This document shows, piece by piece, positions 49,245 to 60,381 of a stretch of DNA of 64,000 bases. The DNA is from Papio anubis. Its lineage: Eukaryota; Chordata; Mammalia; Primates; Cercopithecidae. The stretch lies in assembly GCF_008728515.1 (NCBI RefSeq), contig NW_022167418.1, positions 1 to 64,000 of the forward strand. The letters run 5' to 3'. Made by a program: the position numbers and the translations under genes. The first letter of the stretch is position 1. Each line of letters opens with the position of its first letter. Under the pieces are notes generated by a model that saw only the letters and a list, made by a program, of their open reading frames with translations, ran no database searches and was not told where the DNA came from.

Positions 49245-49884
49245 ATATTCTGTTGATTTGGGGTGGAGGGTTCTGTAGATGTCTATTAGGTCTGCTTGGT
49301 CCAGAGCTGAGTTCAAGTCCTGGATATCCTTGTTAATTTTTTGACTTGTTGATCTAATATTGACAGTGGGGTGTTAAAGTCTCCCACTATTATTTTGTGG
49401 GACTCTAAGTCTTTTTGTAGGTCTCTAAGAACTTGCTTTATGAATCTGGGTCCTCCTGTATTGGGTGCATATGTATTTAGGATAGTTAGCTCTTCTTGTT
49501 GCACTGATCCCTTTACTATTAAGTAATGCCCTTTTTTGTCTCTCTTGATCTTTGTTGGTTTAAAGTCTGTTTTATGAGAGACTAGGATTGCAACCCCTGC
49601 TTTTTTTTTGCTTTCCATTTGCTTGGTAAATATTCCTCCATCCCTTTATTTTGAGCCTATGTGTGTCTTTGCACAAGAGATGGGTCTCCTAAATATAGCA
49701 CACTGATAGGTCTTGACTCTTTATCCAATTTGACAGTCTGTGTCTTTTAATTGGGGTATTTAGTCCATTTACATTTAATGTTAATATTGTTATGTGTGAA
49801 TTTGATCCTGCCATTATGATTCTATCTGGTTGTTTTGCCCATTAATTGATGTAGTTTCTTCATAGCATTGATGGTCTTTACAAT

Positions 49885-50900
49885 CTGGCATGTTTCTGCA
49901 GTGGCTGGTACCGGTTATTCCTTTCCATGTTTAGTGCTTCCTTCAGGAGCTCTTGTGGGGCAGGCCTGATGGTGACAAAATCTCTCGGCATTTCCTTGTC
50001 TGTAAAGGATTTTATTTCTCCTTCACTTATGAAGCTTAGTTTGGCAGGATATGAAATTCTGGGTTGAAAATTCTTTTCTTTAAAAATGTTGAATATTGGC
50101 CGTCAATCTCTTCTGGCTAGTAGGGTTTCTGCCGAGAGATTCGCTGTTAGTCTGGTGGGCTTCCCTTTGTGAGTAACCTGACCTTTCTCTCTGGCTGCCC
50201 TTAACATCTTTTCCTTCATTTCAACCTTGGTGATCTGCGAATTATGTGTCTTGGGGTTGCTATTCTTGAGGAATATCTTTGTGGCGTTCTCTGTATTTCC
50301 TGAATTTGAATGTTGGCCTGCCTTGCTAGGTTGGGGATGTTCTCCTGGATAATATCCTGAAGAGTGTTTTCCAACTTGGTTCCATTCTCTCTGTCACTTT
50401 CAGGTACACCAGTCAAATGTTTGGTCTTTTCACATAGTCCCATATTTGTTGGAGGCTTTGTTTCTTTTCACTCTTTTTTCTCTAATCTTGTCTTCTTGCT
50501 TTATTTCATTGAGTTGATCTTCAGTCTCTGATATCCTTTCTTCCGCTTGATCGATTCGGCTATTGATACTTGTGTATGTTTCACGAAGTTCTCGTGGTGT
50601 GTTTTTCAGCTCCATCAGGTCATTTATATTCTTCTCTAAACTGGTTATTCTAGTTAGCAATTCATCTAACCTTTTTTCAAGGTTCTTAGCTTGCTTGCAT
50701 TGGATCAGAACATACTCCTTTAGCTCACAGGAGTTTGTTATTACCCACCTTCTGAAGCCCACTTCTGTCAGTTTATCAAACTTATTCTCCGTCCAGTTTT
50801 GTTCCCTTGCTGGCAAGGAGCTGTGATTCTTTGGCAGAGAAGAGGTGTTCTGGTTTTTGGAATTTTCAGTCTTTTTGCACTGGTTTCTCCTCATCTTCAT
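49885..50900 (-). pseudogene. L1 ORF1 remnant, broken
   Basis: The - strand frame from 50900 opens with a basic N-terminus, followed by a coiled-coil stretch rich in leucine and glutamate (about residues 60-140), and stops near 50430. A second frame, 50443-50216, continues into the RNA-recognition region and ends early. The C-terminal domain follows only in decayed form. ORF1 encodes the trimeric RNA-binding protein of L1 particles. Confidence 0.85.
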
Positions 50901-51185
50901 GAATTTATCTACCTTTGGCCTTTGAAGTTGGTGACCTTTGGATGGGGTCTCTGAGTGGACATCCTTTGTGTTGATGTTGATATTATTCCTTTCTGTTTGT
51001 TAGTTTTCCTTCTAACAATCAGGCCCCTCTGCTGCAGGTCTGCTGGAGTTTGCTGGAGGTCCGCCCCAGACCCCATTTGCCTGGGTATCACTGGCAGAGG
51101 CCGCACAACAGTAAAGATTGCTGCCTGTTCCTTCCACTGGAAGCTTTGTCCCAGAGGGGCACCTACCAGATGCCAGCCGGCTCTG

Positions 51186-51346
51186 GTGAGTTTCTTAATC
51201 CTGAGTTCTGATTTGATTGCACTGTGGTCGGAGAGACTGTTTGTTATGATTACCATTCTTTTGCATTTGCTGAGGAGTGTTTTACTTCCAATATGTGGTT
51301 AATTTTAGAATAAGTGCAATGTGGTGCTGAGAAGAAGGAAGAATGT
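51186..51346 (-). repeat. ORF2-derived segment inside the L1 5' UTR (second copy)
   Basis: 161 bp matching 49083-49244 of the same element in the same orientation, with about eight base differences and one deletion. It begins GTGAGTTTCTTAATCC and ends GAGAAGAAGGAAGAATGT (+ strand). To the left is 5' UTR sequence ending CCAGCCGG. To the right, after a further 19-bp partial repeat (51347-51365), the 5' UTR resumes near TGTAGGAGGTGTCTGTTG. In ordinary L1PA elements, as I remember them, these two UTR parts are contiguous apart from a few bases. Confidence 0.85.
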
Positions 51347-51779
51347 GGTGCTGAGAAAAGGAAGACACATCTGTAGGAGGTGTCTGTTGGCCCCTGCTGG
51401 GAGGTGCCTCTCAAGTCAGGATGCACAGGGGTCAGGGACCCACTTGAGGAGGCAGTCTGTCCCTTATCAGAGCTCTAATGCTGTGCTGGGAGATCCGCTG
51501 CTCTCTTCAGAGCTGCCAGGTATGGACGTTTACGTCCGCTGAAGCTGTGCCCACAACCGCCCCTTCCCCCAGGTGCTCTGTCCCAGGTAGGTGAGGGTTT
51601 TATCTATAAGTCCCTGACTGAGGCTGGTGCCTTTTTTTCAGAAATGCCCTGCCCATAGAGGAAGGAATCTAGAGAGGCAGTGGCAGTCTTGCTGAGCTGC
51701 AGTGGGCTCCACCCAGTTGGAACTTCCCAGAGGTTTTGTTTACACTGTGAGGATAAAACTGCCTACTCAAGTCTCAGCA

Positions 51780-51986
51780 ATGGTGGACGCCCCTCCCGGC
51801 ACCAAGCTTGAGGGTCCCAGACTGCTGTGCTGGTACAAGAATTTCAAGCCAGTGGATCTTAACTTGCTGGGCTCCGTAGGGGCGGGACCTCCGGAGCCAG
51901 ACCACTTGGCTCCGTGGCTTCAGCCCCCTTTCCAGGGGAGTAAATTGTTCTGTCTCACTGGTGTTCGAGGTGCCACTGGGGTATGA
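51780..51986 (+). CDS. ORF0-like antisense frame in the L1 5' UTR
   Basis: Primate L1 5' UTRs carry a short antisense frame called ORF0, driven by the antisense promoter. Here, opposite the L1, an ATG at 51780 in the context CTCAGCAATGG opens 68 codons to TGA at 51984. It starts MVDAPP and keeps the RLLCW-type stretch, matching the ORF0 start region in position, orientation and context. The length is close to the human form of about 71 residues. The frame being open after this much L1 decay may be chance. Expression is unknown. Confidence 0.5.
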   Translation: MVDAPPGTKLEGPRLLCWYKNFKPVDLNLLGSVGAGPPEPDHLAPWLQPPFQGSKLFCLTGVRGATGV

Positions 51987-52340
51987 AAGAAAACTCCTGT
52001 GGCTAGCTTGGTGTCTGTCCAAACAGCCGCCCAGTTTTGTGCTGGAAACCCAGGGCCCTGGTGGTGTAGGCACTGGAGGGAATCTCCTGGTTTACAGGTT
52101 GCAAAGACCATGAGAAAAGCGCAGTATCTGGGCTGGAGTACACGGTAGAGTCCCTAATGGCTTCCCTTGAGTGGGAGAGGGATTTCCCCCAACCCCTGCT
52201 TTGCCTCGCCCTCCTTGGGCTGCACTTACTGTCCAACCAGTGCCAATGAGATGAACCAAGTACCTCAGTTGGAAATACAGAAATCACCTGCCTTCTGGGT
52301 CAATCTTGCTAGAAGCTGCAGACCGGGCTGTTCCTATTTG

Positions 52341-52350
52341 GCCATCTTGC
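52341..52350 (-). promoter_or_regulatory. YY1-type site at the L1 5' end
   Basis: On the - strand GCAAGATGGC lies within the first 20 bp of the element. This is the conserved YY1 site that sets the L1 transcription start. Its presence shows the 5' end is essentially complete. Confidence 0.7.
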
Positions 52351-53273
52351 CAGCAAAATCCTTGCCCACTTTTTAATGGGACTATTTATTATTTGTTTGT
52401 TCAGTTCTTTAGGTTCCTTTTAGATTCTGGATATAAGACCTTTGTTGGATGCATTGTTTGTGAATATTTTCTCCTATTCTGTAGATTGTTTATTGACTAT
52501 GTTGATGTTTTATCTTACTGTGCAGAAGCTCTTAATTAGGTCCCACTTGTCAATTTTTGTTTTTGTTGCATTTGCTTTTGAGGACTTAGTCACAGATTAT
52601 TTCTCTATGCCAATGTACAGAATGGTGTTTTCTAGGTTTTCTTCTGGGATTCTTATAGTATGAAGTCTTACATTTAAATATCTAATCCATTTTGAGTTAA
52701 TTTTTGTATATGATGAAAGGAAAGGGTCCAGTTCCAATCTTCGGCAGATGGCTGGCCAGCTATCCCAGTACAATTTATTGAGTAGGGGGTCCTTTCCCCA
52801 TTGCTTGTTTTTGTTGACTTTTTTGGAGATCACATAGTTGTAGGTGTGTGACTTTATTTCTGAGTTCTCTATTCTGTTCCATCAGTCTTTGTGTCTGTTC
52901 TTGTACCAGTATCATGCTGTTTGGCTTACTGTAGCCTTATAGTATAGTTTCAAGTTGGGTAATGTGATGTCTCCAGCTTTGTTCTTTTTGCTTAGGATTT
53001 TTTTTTTTTTTTTTTTTTTGCTATTTGGGCTTTTTTGGTTTTATGTGAATTTTAGAATAGTTTTTCCTAATTCTGTGAAAAATTACATTGGTAATTGGAT
53101 AGAAATAGCATGGAATCTGTAAATTGCTTTGGGTAGTATGGCAAGTTTAACAGTATTGATTCTTCCACCCCATGAGCATAGGATGTTTTTCCATTTGTTT
53201 GTGTCACCTATGATTTCTTTCCACAGTGTTTTGTAGTTTTCCTTGTAGAGATCTTGCACCTCCTGGGTTAGAT

Positions 53274-53445
53274 GTAGCTGTGATTACACGTGTGCACCAC
53301 CATGCCTGGCGATTTTTTGTATTTTTAGTAGAGATGGAATTTCATCATGTTGCCCAGGTGGGTTTCAAACTCTTGAGCTCAAGTGATTTGCTCACCTCAA
53401 CCTCCCAAAGTACTGGGATTACATGTTTGAGCCCCTGTGTCTGGC
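53274..53445 (-). mobile_element. Partial old Alu in L1
   Basis: Right-hand part of a reverse Alu (GGCGATTTTTTGTATTTTTA to CTGTGTCTGGC), without a T-run. Old L1 lies on both sides. Confidence 0.82.
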
Positions 53446-54249
53446 TGAGAGCTTTCTAACTTTTTGAGGTAAGCATTAATGCTATAAACTTTTGTCTTAA
53501 TGTGGTTTTTGCTGCATCCCAAAAATTTTGGTATGTTGTGGTTCTGTTTTCATTTCTTTTAAATATTTTTTTCCTTTCTGCCTTAATTTCATTGCTTACC
53601 CCAAAGTCATGCAGGGACAATTTGTTTGATTTTCATTCAATTGTGTGGTCTTGGGAAATCTTTTTGGTATTGACACCTATTTCTATTTCAAGAATATGGT
53701 TGGTAAGAGTTTGGTTTTTTTGAATTTATCAAAACTTGCTTTATGGCCGAGCTTGTGGTTGATATTAGAGTATCTTCTGTGTGCAGATGATAGCAATGTA
53801 TATTCTGTGGTGGATGGGTGAAGTATTTTGTAGGTATCTCTTATGTCCTATTGGTTAAGTGTCTGAATCATGTCCTGAGTTTTTTTGTTGGGTTCTGCCT
53901 GGATGATCTGCCTTAGATTGTCAGTAGGGTGTTGAAGTTCCCCCGCCCCATTATTGTATGGCTATTTCTTTTGGTATGTCTAAAAGTAGTTGTTTTATGA
54001 ATCTGGGTGCTCCAATGTTGTGTGCATTTATATTTAGGATAGTTAAGTCTCCTTGTTGAATTGAACCCTTTATCATTATGTAATACCCTTTGTCTTTTTT
54101 TGACTGTTGTTGGTTTAAAGTCTGTTTTATCTGGTATAAGAATAGTGACTCCTGCTCTTTTTTGTTTTCCTTTTGTGTGATAGAACTTTCTCCAGTCCTT
54201 TAATGTGAGCCTACGGGTGGGTGTTGTTACACATAAAAAGGGTCTCTTG

Positions 54250-54470
54250 CATCCTGGCTAACACGGTGAAACCCCGTCTCTACTAAAAAAATACAAAACA
54301 ACTAGCCGGGCGAGGTGGCGGGTGCCTGTAGTCCCAGCTACTCAGGAGGCTGAGGCAGGAGAATGGCATAAACCCGGGGGGCGGAGCTTGCAGTGAGCTG
54401 AGATCTGGCCACTGCACTCCAGCCTGGGCGACACAGCGAGACTCTGTCTCAAAAAAAAAAAAAAAAAAAA
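54250..54470 (+). mobile_element. Young AluY, 5'-truncated, in L1
   Basis: Starts in the left arm (CATCCTGGCTAACACGG) and ends in a 20-bp A-run (54451-54470). A perfect 10-bp target-site duplication GGGTCTCTTG flanks it (54240-54249 and 54471-54480). GCCGGGCGAGGTGGCGG and GATCTGGCCACTGC are AluYR-like bases, as in the copy at 33656. Confidence 0.93.
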
Positions 54471-57278
54471 GGGTCTCTTGAAGACAGCAGATGGACTGAT
54501 CTTGTTCTTTTATCCAACTTGAAACTCTGTGCCTTTTCAATGGAGCATTTAGACTGTTTGTATTCAAGGTTATAATTAATATGTGAGGCTTTGGTGCTAT
54601 CGTGAAGTTGTTAGCTGGCTGCTTTGTAGTTTCTACTGTGTCGTTGGTTTATAGTATCTGTGGTCTATATACTCAAGGGTGTTTCTGTGGTAGAAGGTAT
54701 CCTTCTTTTGTTTTCTCTTTTAGAATTCCCTTAAAGATCTCTTACGAGATGGGTCTAGTGGCAATGAATTCCCTTAGTGCTTGCTTGTCTAGAAAATATT
54801 TTATTTCTCCTTTGCTTATGAAGTTTAGTTTGGTGTAATATGAAATTCTTGGTTGGAATTTCGTTTCTTTTAGAATTCTGAAAATAGGCCCCCAATCTCT
54901 CCTGGCTTATAAATTTCTGCTGAGAAGTCTGCTATATTCTGAAGGTGTTCCCTTTTTACAAGATCTGGCTTTTTTCTCTATCCGCTTTTAAGATTTTTAA
55001 GATTTTTTCTTTAGCACTGACCTTGGAAAGTCTGGTGAGTATGTGCTTTCGTGATGTTCATTTTGTATAGTATCTCGCAGGTGTTCTCTGGATTTCTTGA
55101 ATCTGGTTGTCTACGTCTCTAACAAGATAATAAGACTAGGGACACTTTTTGAATTATTCCTTCAAATATGTTTTCTGTGTTATATACTTTTTCTCCTCTC
55201 TCAAGAATGCCAGTAATTTATAGGTTTGGTCACTTTACATAATCCTGTATTTCTCAAAGATTTTGTTCATTTTTCTTAATTCTTGTTTTTTTTTAAATTT
55301 TGTTTGTCAGATTTGGTTATTTTAAAAGACTGGTCTTTAAGCTCTGAATTTTTTTCTTCTGCTTGGCACAGTCGATTAATAAAACTTTCAACTGTATTTT
55401 GAAAATTTTAATTGAGTTTTTCAATTCCAGAAGCTCTGATTGATTTCCTAAGATGTGTATCTCTTACTTCATTTCCTGAATTGATTTAGGAGTTTCTTTG
55501 TGTTGACTTTCAACACACTCCAGTGCCTGTGGTTAAGGCTGTTGAGCAAGACGGAAGAGTGACTGTATTTTCACTTACATGAAAATAGCTCTACCCAATA
55601 CAATTTTATTTGTTGCCTGGCAGAGGCCATCCTAGGAAGTTTCTACCCAGTTAAGGCCTCATTTTGGTGTTGTTTCCATTGTGTTCCTGAGGGCAACTCA
55701 CTTTACTCCAGAAGAGAAATGTAATAGTGATGTATGTATATTCAAACAGTAACTAACAGAATGGCCAGTTTATCCACTGGAATTTCCTGCTCTCAATTTA
55801 TTGTTGTGGCAACCTAGAGTCTGAAAGATAGCATTGTCTTCAGGCATCACATGATATCCACGAGATCTGATCACACTACACAAATTACCCTGTATTCAGG
55901 AATTTCCTAAATGACATTGCTGGAATAGGTGTCCATATGAACTACAGTTTTCCTGATATGAATCAATTCTGCATGGTATTATTTAAAAATAAAACATCCT
56001 TAGGCTGAATCCAGGTTACTTCCAAATTTTGGCTTTGAGATTTCATTCTGCATAGTAATATTTTTTATCATTTAATAAACATTCAATATTAACACATTAG
56101 TTCTCAAATCTAAAAGGAAAGTAGTGGAAGCCTCATTTTAAATAATTGAAGCAGGGAAGAACTAAACCTTATGAAATCTCATATTGAATGTTTCAGCATG
56201 ACTTAAAAAAATGATTGTACAAAGAATATTTTAGAAGCATTAATGTAATCAAAGAAAATTACCATAATCCCATTCTCCAAAAAATAAAAATTATTTTCAT
56301 TTTTCTGTGTCTTTCCATCCGTTACATACAAATACATATTTTACAATATTGTTATAACAGTATGGTTGCTTTCTTTACCCAACATACTATCATGATTTCT
56401 TTATGCATTCAAGTTTTATAATAATTATTTTAATTTTTGCAAAAGGTTACACTGAGTGTACATACCTAAGGTGCCCTATTTCCCTGATAATATAGCATGG
56501 TCCAAACTTTGTTGGATTTCTTTATGTGAAATCACCAGTTTCTCCTCTCATCCCCAATTGTGTGTTCCAATATGACACTTTCCCCACAAGGGCCTAGCAA
56601 AGCAGGACTGTAATTCTTTTATCTGAAATCCCTCTGAATTTGAAGGAAAGATAACCCTGGTCTTGCTTAGCTAGGACTTGGAGTGATACGCATGATTGAA
56701 AATAGAGGTGGTGGTCCTATTCATTACATAAACAAGAAGTCCGCAATCTCAGTCGTGCCAGGTTTCCATCTTTATCGTTTTTCCTCACTTTGGCTGTCAC
56801 AGACTGTGAAGGAGTCTGGCAGCCGTCAAATAAAAGGTTCAGCAATCTTCCTGAAATGACTGAAACTTGAAGGTATCAAGTTACTTTCAATGCCCGCCTT
56901 ACTCCCTCCTGCTACATCAAGTGATTGAACGTCTAAAATCTTTTCTGAGTAAAAGTTGCAGAAAATTGAATATTATTCTTCTTTTAAAATGATTAATACA
57001 ACCAATGATGCTCTTTTTCTAAAGTATAAATGGTGTTGAGCTGCTTAAACTTATTTGCATACAGCTATTACCTGCTACTGTTTAATTTCTTCCTCAGGTG
57101 CCTGTTAGAACGTCAAAGATTTTATTTTTCTACAAAGTTATTGTGTTCTCTTGAGTATCGCTTCCATGATTATTTGTGAGGGAGGTGATATATTTGTCAC
57201 TTTGAACAAATTTTGGATTTTCTTTGACTTGTACATTTATTATATACTATTGGTATTGAAACCAAGAATTATGTTTTC

Positions 57279-57570
57279 TTTTTTTTTTTTGAGACGGAGT
57301 CTCGCTCTGTCGCCCAGGCTGGAGTGCAGTGGCACGATCTCCACTCACTGCAAGCTCCGCCTCTGGGGTTCATGCCATTCTCCTGCCTCAGCTTCCCAAG
57401 TAGCTGGGACTATAGGTGCCCGCCACCATGCCCAGCTAATTTTTTGTATTTTTCATAGAGACGGGGTTTCACCGTGTTAGTCAGGATGGTCTTGATCTCC
57501 TGACCTCGTGATCCGCCCACCTCGGCCTCCCAAAGTGCTGGGATTATAGGCGTGAGCCACCGTGCCCGAC
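57279..57570 (-). mobile_element. AluY/S-like, reverse
   Basis: T-run 57279-57290, both arms, ending CGTGCCCGAC at 57570. A loose target-site duplication of the form AATTATGTTTTCTT / AATTTTATTTCTT can be seen. Confidence 0.93.
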
Positions 57571-58524
57571 AATTTTATTTCTTATAAAGTGTTAATTTTG
57601 AACATATGACTTTATTGAAATGAACTAGGAAGCCATATGTTCCTTATAAACTCATTCTAATTGTAAAATTTGGTCATGGGTGTACATTTGTGCTGTATAA
57701 TGAAGTTCTGGGTGGTATGATGTTGGTGTTCATGGAAATCTTAACATTTTCTTGTACAACTCAGTGGTGATGGTTTTCAGTTGATATCTGTTGATGTGTG
57801 TTGATGAATATCTTAACTTTTATTCTTTTTAGACACTTAAAACCATACATTTTTTTTCCCAATTAGAAAAAACAGAATACTTAGACCCTGTAAATTATGA
57901 ATAATGGTTATATTCTACTCCTTGGGGATGAATGTGGCAACATGTTTTTCAATTCCACCACCTGAATTGGTCTCATACTCTATATTCCCATGCACTACTA
58001 CATGGTTAGCCACTGAATGGAAGATTCATTTGGGGACAAATAACATAGTCCTTTTCTGGGACTTCACAACACTGCTTGGGATGTAACAAACTAAGACCTT
58101 CTCAACTCAAGACTCTGGGGTCTTTCATCTCCCTTTATAATCACAGAATATTGGAGAAACCAAGGGGTCTTAGAAATTGTAGGATCAAATTTAATTATGT
58201 TAGAAATGAAGAAATGGAAGCTTCTAGAAGTGAAGTACCTTGCCTTTGAGAGACTGAGTGCCTGTGAGAGACTCAGGAAAAGAATGGCCCAGTGGCAAAT
58301 TTCATATTTATTTGCCAAAAGTATTGTCCTAGAATTGAAACCAAGAGGTTAATTTGATCTGGTCTGCCTGCCCTGCTTGCTTTTGGTCACTTGCTTTTTG
58401 TTATTTTATTTTTATTTTCCTTTTTCCATAAAGCTGAAAGCCATGCTGCTGAACGCAAAACTTAACCTTTACTGGCTATTTCATAGATAACATTCATAGT
58501 TCACTAAAACAACACTTCTGTTGC

Positions 58525-58941
58525 TTTTCAGAAACTTGGGCCAGCTCCTGTCCAATTCAAACTGGTTGAGACCACCAACTCTTGAGCTGGGCCTGTGCAA
58601 GTGCGCAACAAGTGGCCTTTTGACCTTGGAGGGCCAAAAACTTTACCCTCAGGTTGTGCTAACACAATTTTCTATACATATATACTACAAAATGCTATGA
58701 ATCCTGACTATGCTTGCACAGAATGAACCTGTTACTTCATTTTCCCCATTGCCAATCACCTTTCCCCACACCTTAGGCCACCCCATTTCCCTAACCCAGA
58801 AATATCCCTAAGCCTTATTTTAGGGGAAGTGGATGTGAGAGCTGTTCTCCTGCCTCCTTGCCTGGCAGCTTTGCCAATAAATCTTTTTTCTTTTGCAAAA
58901 CCCATGTCACAGTGATTGATTCACTGTGCATGGGCAGAACA
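58525..58941 (+). mobile_element. Solo LTR-like block (ERV1-type, family unassigned)
   Basis: A C-rich stretch is followed by TCCTGCCTCCTTGCCTGGC, then the poly(A) signal AATAAA at 58876-58881, a T-rich tract, and GTCACAGTGATTGATTCACT. This is the R/U5-like order seen in gammaretrovirus-type endogenous LTRs. No gag, pol or env sequence is next to it. Edges are approximate and I could not name the family. Confidence 0.55.
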
Positions 58942-60083
58942 GACCTGGACCTCAGTGATAACAGAATGAAGCTTCAGGAGGCTTTGCTGTCTACCCTGTA
59001 TGCCCTAGAGATAGTCTTTGGAGTATTCTCAGAGTTGTTTCTGAGCATCTCAGGCTTAAGGTGAAATGCCCATTATATACATAATGCTAATTGTATAATA
59101 AGTAAAAGGAAGCTAGGCAGCAAGCTGTGGCCAGAATCTCCTACTGTATACACTAAAATTCACTTAGTTTTTAATCCTAAAAACTAAATTATTGAAATAA
59201 GCTTATTAGCATGTGGCCTAATCTGATCTTAAAGCAGTTATATTCTGTTTAATGTTTACCTTTGCCTATACGTAAAATATTTTAATGTTAGATTTGTAGT
59301 TTACCCAACATCCATGTATCAAAAAGAATTTTTTTAAGTTTATAAGCACATGTGACTTATTCTATAGGAAATAACATTGTTGGAATCTTACCCAGATTCT
59401 AAATGGCCTATAATTATATGTAAAATAGGATTGCAATTCTAGTAAGTTTCACTATTTAATACATCATTAGCAGCAGTTTTGTAGTATACTCAGGAAATTG
59501 AGGGAACAGGGCAATTGAAAACATTAACACTTATTCAAGTAAAATAATTCAACAAAATTGCCAGGATTTTATTAGGCATCGAAACACAAAAAGAAGTAGA
59601 GACATGGTGTTTTGCTGTTAAGAAATTAGTAATAATGAGAAGTGACAACAGTGTTGAAATAGGAGACAGAAGAACTATAAAATTTAGGAATAAAGACTGT
59701 AATAGCTTAGTGATTTGTGCTTTTAGTGCAGGGTTGTTTAAAAGTGGATGAAGGTGCTTCTCCATTCTACTATAGCATTCTATGCATAGGACAGATTACT
59801 GATGACCCTACTTCCTGTCTTTGCTATTGGATTGCTTAGCACCCTTGTACTAGTATCAGTGCTGGTATGTAACAGGTATTTGGTAAAACAAACAGCAAAT
59901 GTTTACTGTTCTTTGCCTACTGAACAAGTATTCTTATTAGTATCTAGGTGCAGTTGAGTTATAGATTTCATCCTGAGAAGCTTAGTTATTATCACAAAGT
60001 TAATTAGTTTTTGCTATATTGTTTAAGAAGTCAGAGAAGTATTGATAACCTTCAATGAAAACTTCCATTAAAATGGATAACAC

Positions 60084-60381
60084 TGGCTAGGCATGGTTGC
60101 TCACGCCGGTAATCCCAACACTTTGGGAGGCTGAGGTGGGTGGATCACCTGAGGTCAGGAGTTCAAGACCAGCCTGGCCAACATGGTGAAACCCTGTCGC
60201 TACTAAAAATATAGAAATTAGCTGGGCACGGTGGCAGGTGCCTGTAGTGCCAGCTACTTGGGAGGCTGAGGCAGGAGAATCACCTGAACCTGGAAGGCAG
60301 AGGCTGCAGTGAGCTGAGATTGCGCCATTGCACTCCAGCCTGGGTGATAAGAGCGAAACTCTGTCTCAAAAAAAAAAAAAA
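60084..60381 (+). mobile_element. AluS-like, forward
   Basis: Full dimer beginning GGCTAGGCATGGTTGCTC with a 14-bp A-run at the end. Moderately diverged. Confidence 0.94.

Larger units (their letters stand above)
45995..49820 (-). pseudogene. L1 ORF2 remnant (endonuclease/reverse transcriptase), broken
   Basis: Consecutive - strand frames (49618-49313, 49064-48714, 48514-48320, 48194-47823, 47786-47283, 47323-47084, 46631-46092 and 46167-45928) together cover the endonuclease, reverse transcriptase and C-terminal regions of L1 ORF2. They are separated by frameshifts and stops. One frameshift comes from a perfect 19-bp tandem duplication at 49042-49079. The catalytic reverse transcriptase domain is present in pieces, but no complete protein can be made. 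Confidence 0.88.
45788..52356 (-). mobile_element. Nearly full-length L1PA-type element (inner element)
   Basis: A 6.57 kb L1 on the - strand. The T-run at 45788-45801 is its poly(A) tail. The 3' UTR extends to about 45995, ORF2 remnants lie at about 45995-49820, ORF1 remnants at about 49885-50900, and the 5' UTR runs to 52356. It begins with the L1 5' end including GCAAGATGGC. Flanking copies of TTGCCCACTTTT (45776-45787 and 52362-52373) are its target-site duplication inside the older L1. ORF1 and ORF2 are broken by stops and indels. The ORF1 N-terminus is of the older L1PA type rather than the L1PA1-PA5 type. The 5' UTR carries an inserted ORF2 segment (51186-51346). Confidence 0.92.
52361..55515 (-). 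mobile_element. Old L1, 5' part (outer element of nested pair)
   Basis: Continuation of the outer L1 after the inner insertion, with ORF2 remnants to about 54560 and then the ORF1 3' region, truncated near 55515. It is heavily decayed. A T-rich run sits at 53000-53020. Two Alu pieces interrupt it: an old partial one (53274-53445) and a young 5'-truncated one (54250-54470). Confidence 0.87.

Noticed and set aside
50909..51256. 115-codon - strand frame as a new fusion protein
   Set aside because: It is the captured ORF2 piece read on into 5' UTR sequence. There is no evidence of translation and the rest of the element is dead.
51702..51779. Upstream extension of the ORF0-like frame
   Set aside because: It would begin at GTG. 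The first ATG in frame, in the conserved context, is at 51780.
54283..54567. 94-codon - strand frame joining L1 ORF2 start and Alu
   Set aside because: The frame arises because the antisense of a young Alu is open. It is not a gene.
55575..55690. Possible FAM227B exon on the - strand with a strong GTAAGTG donor
   Set aside because: With the nearest CAG acceptor, all three frames meet a stop within the candidate, so it cannot be an internal coding exon.
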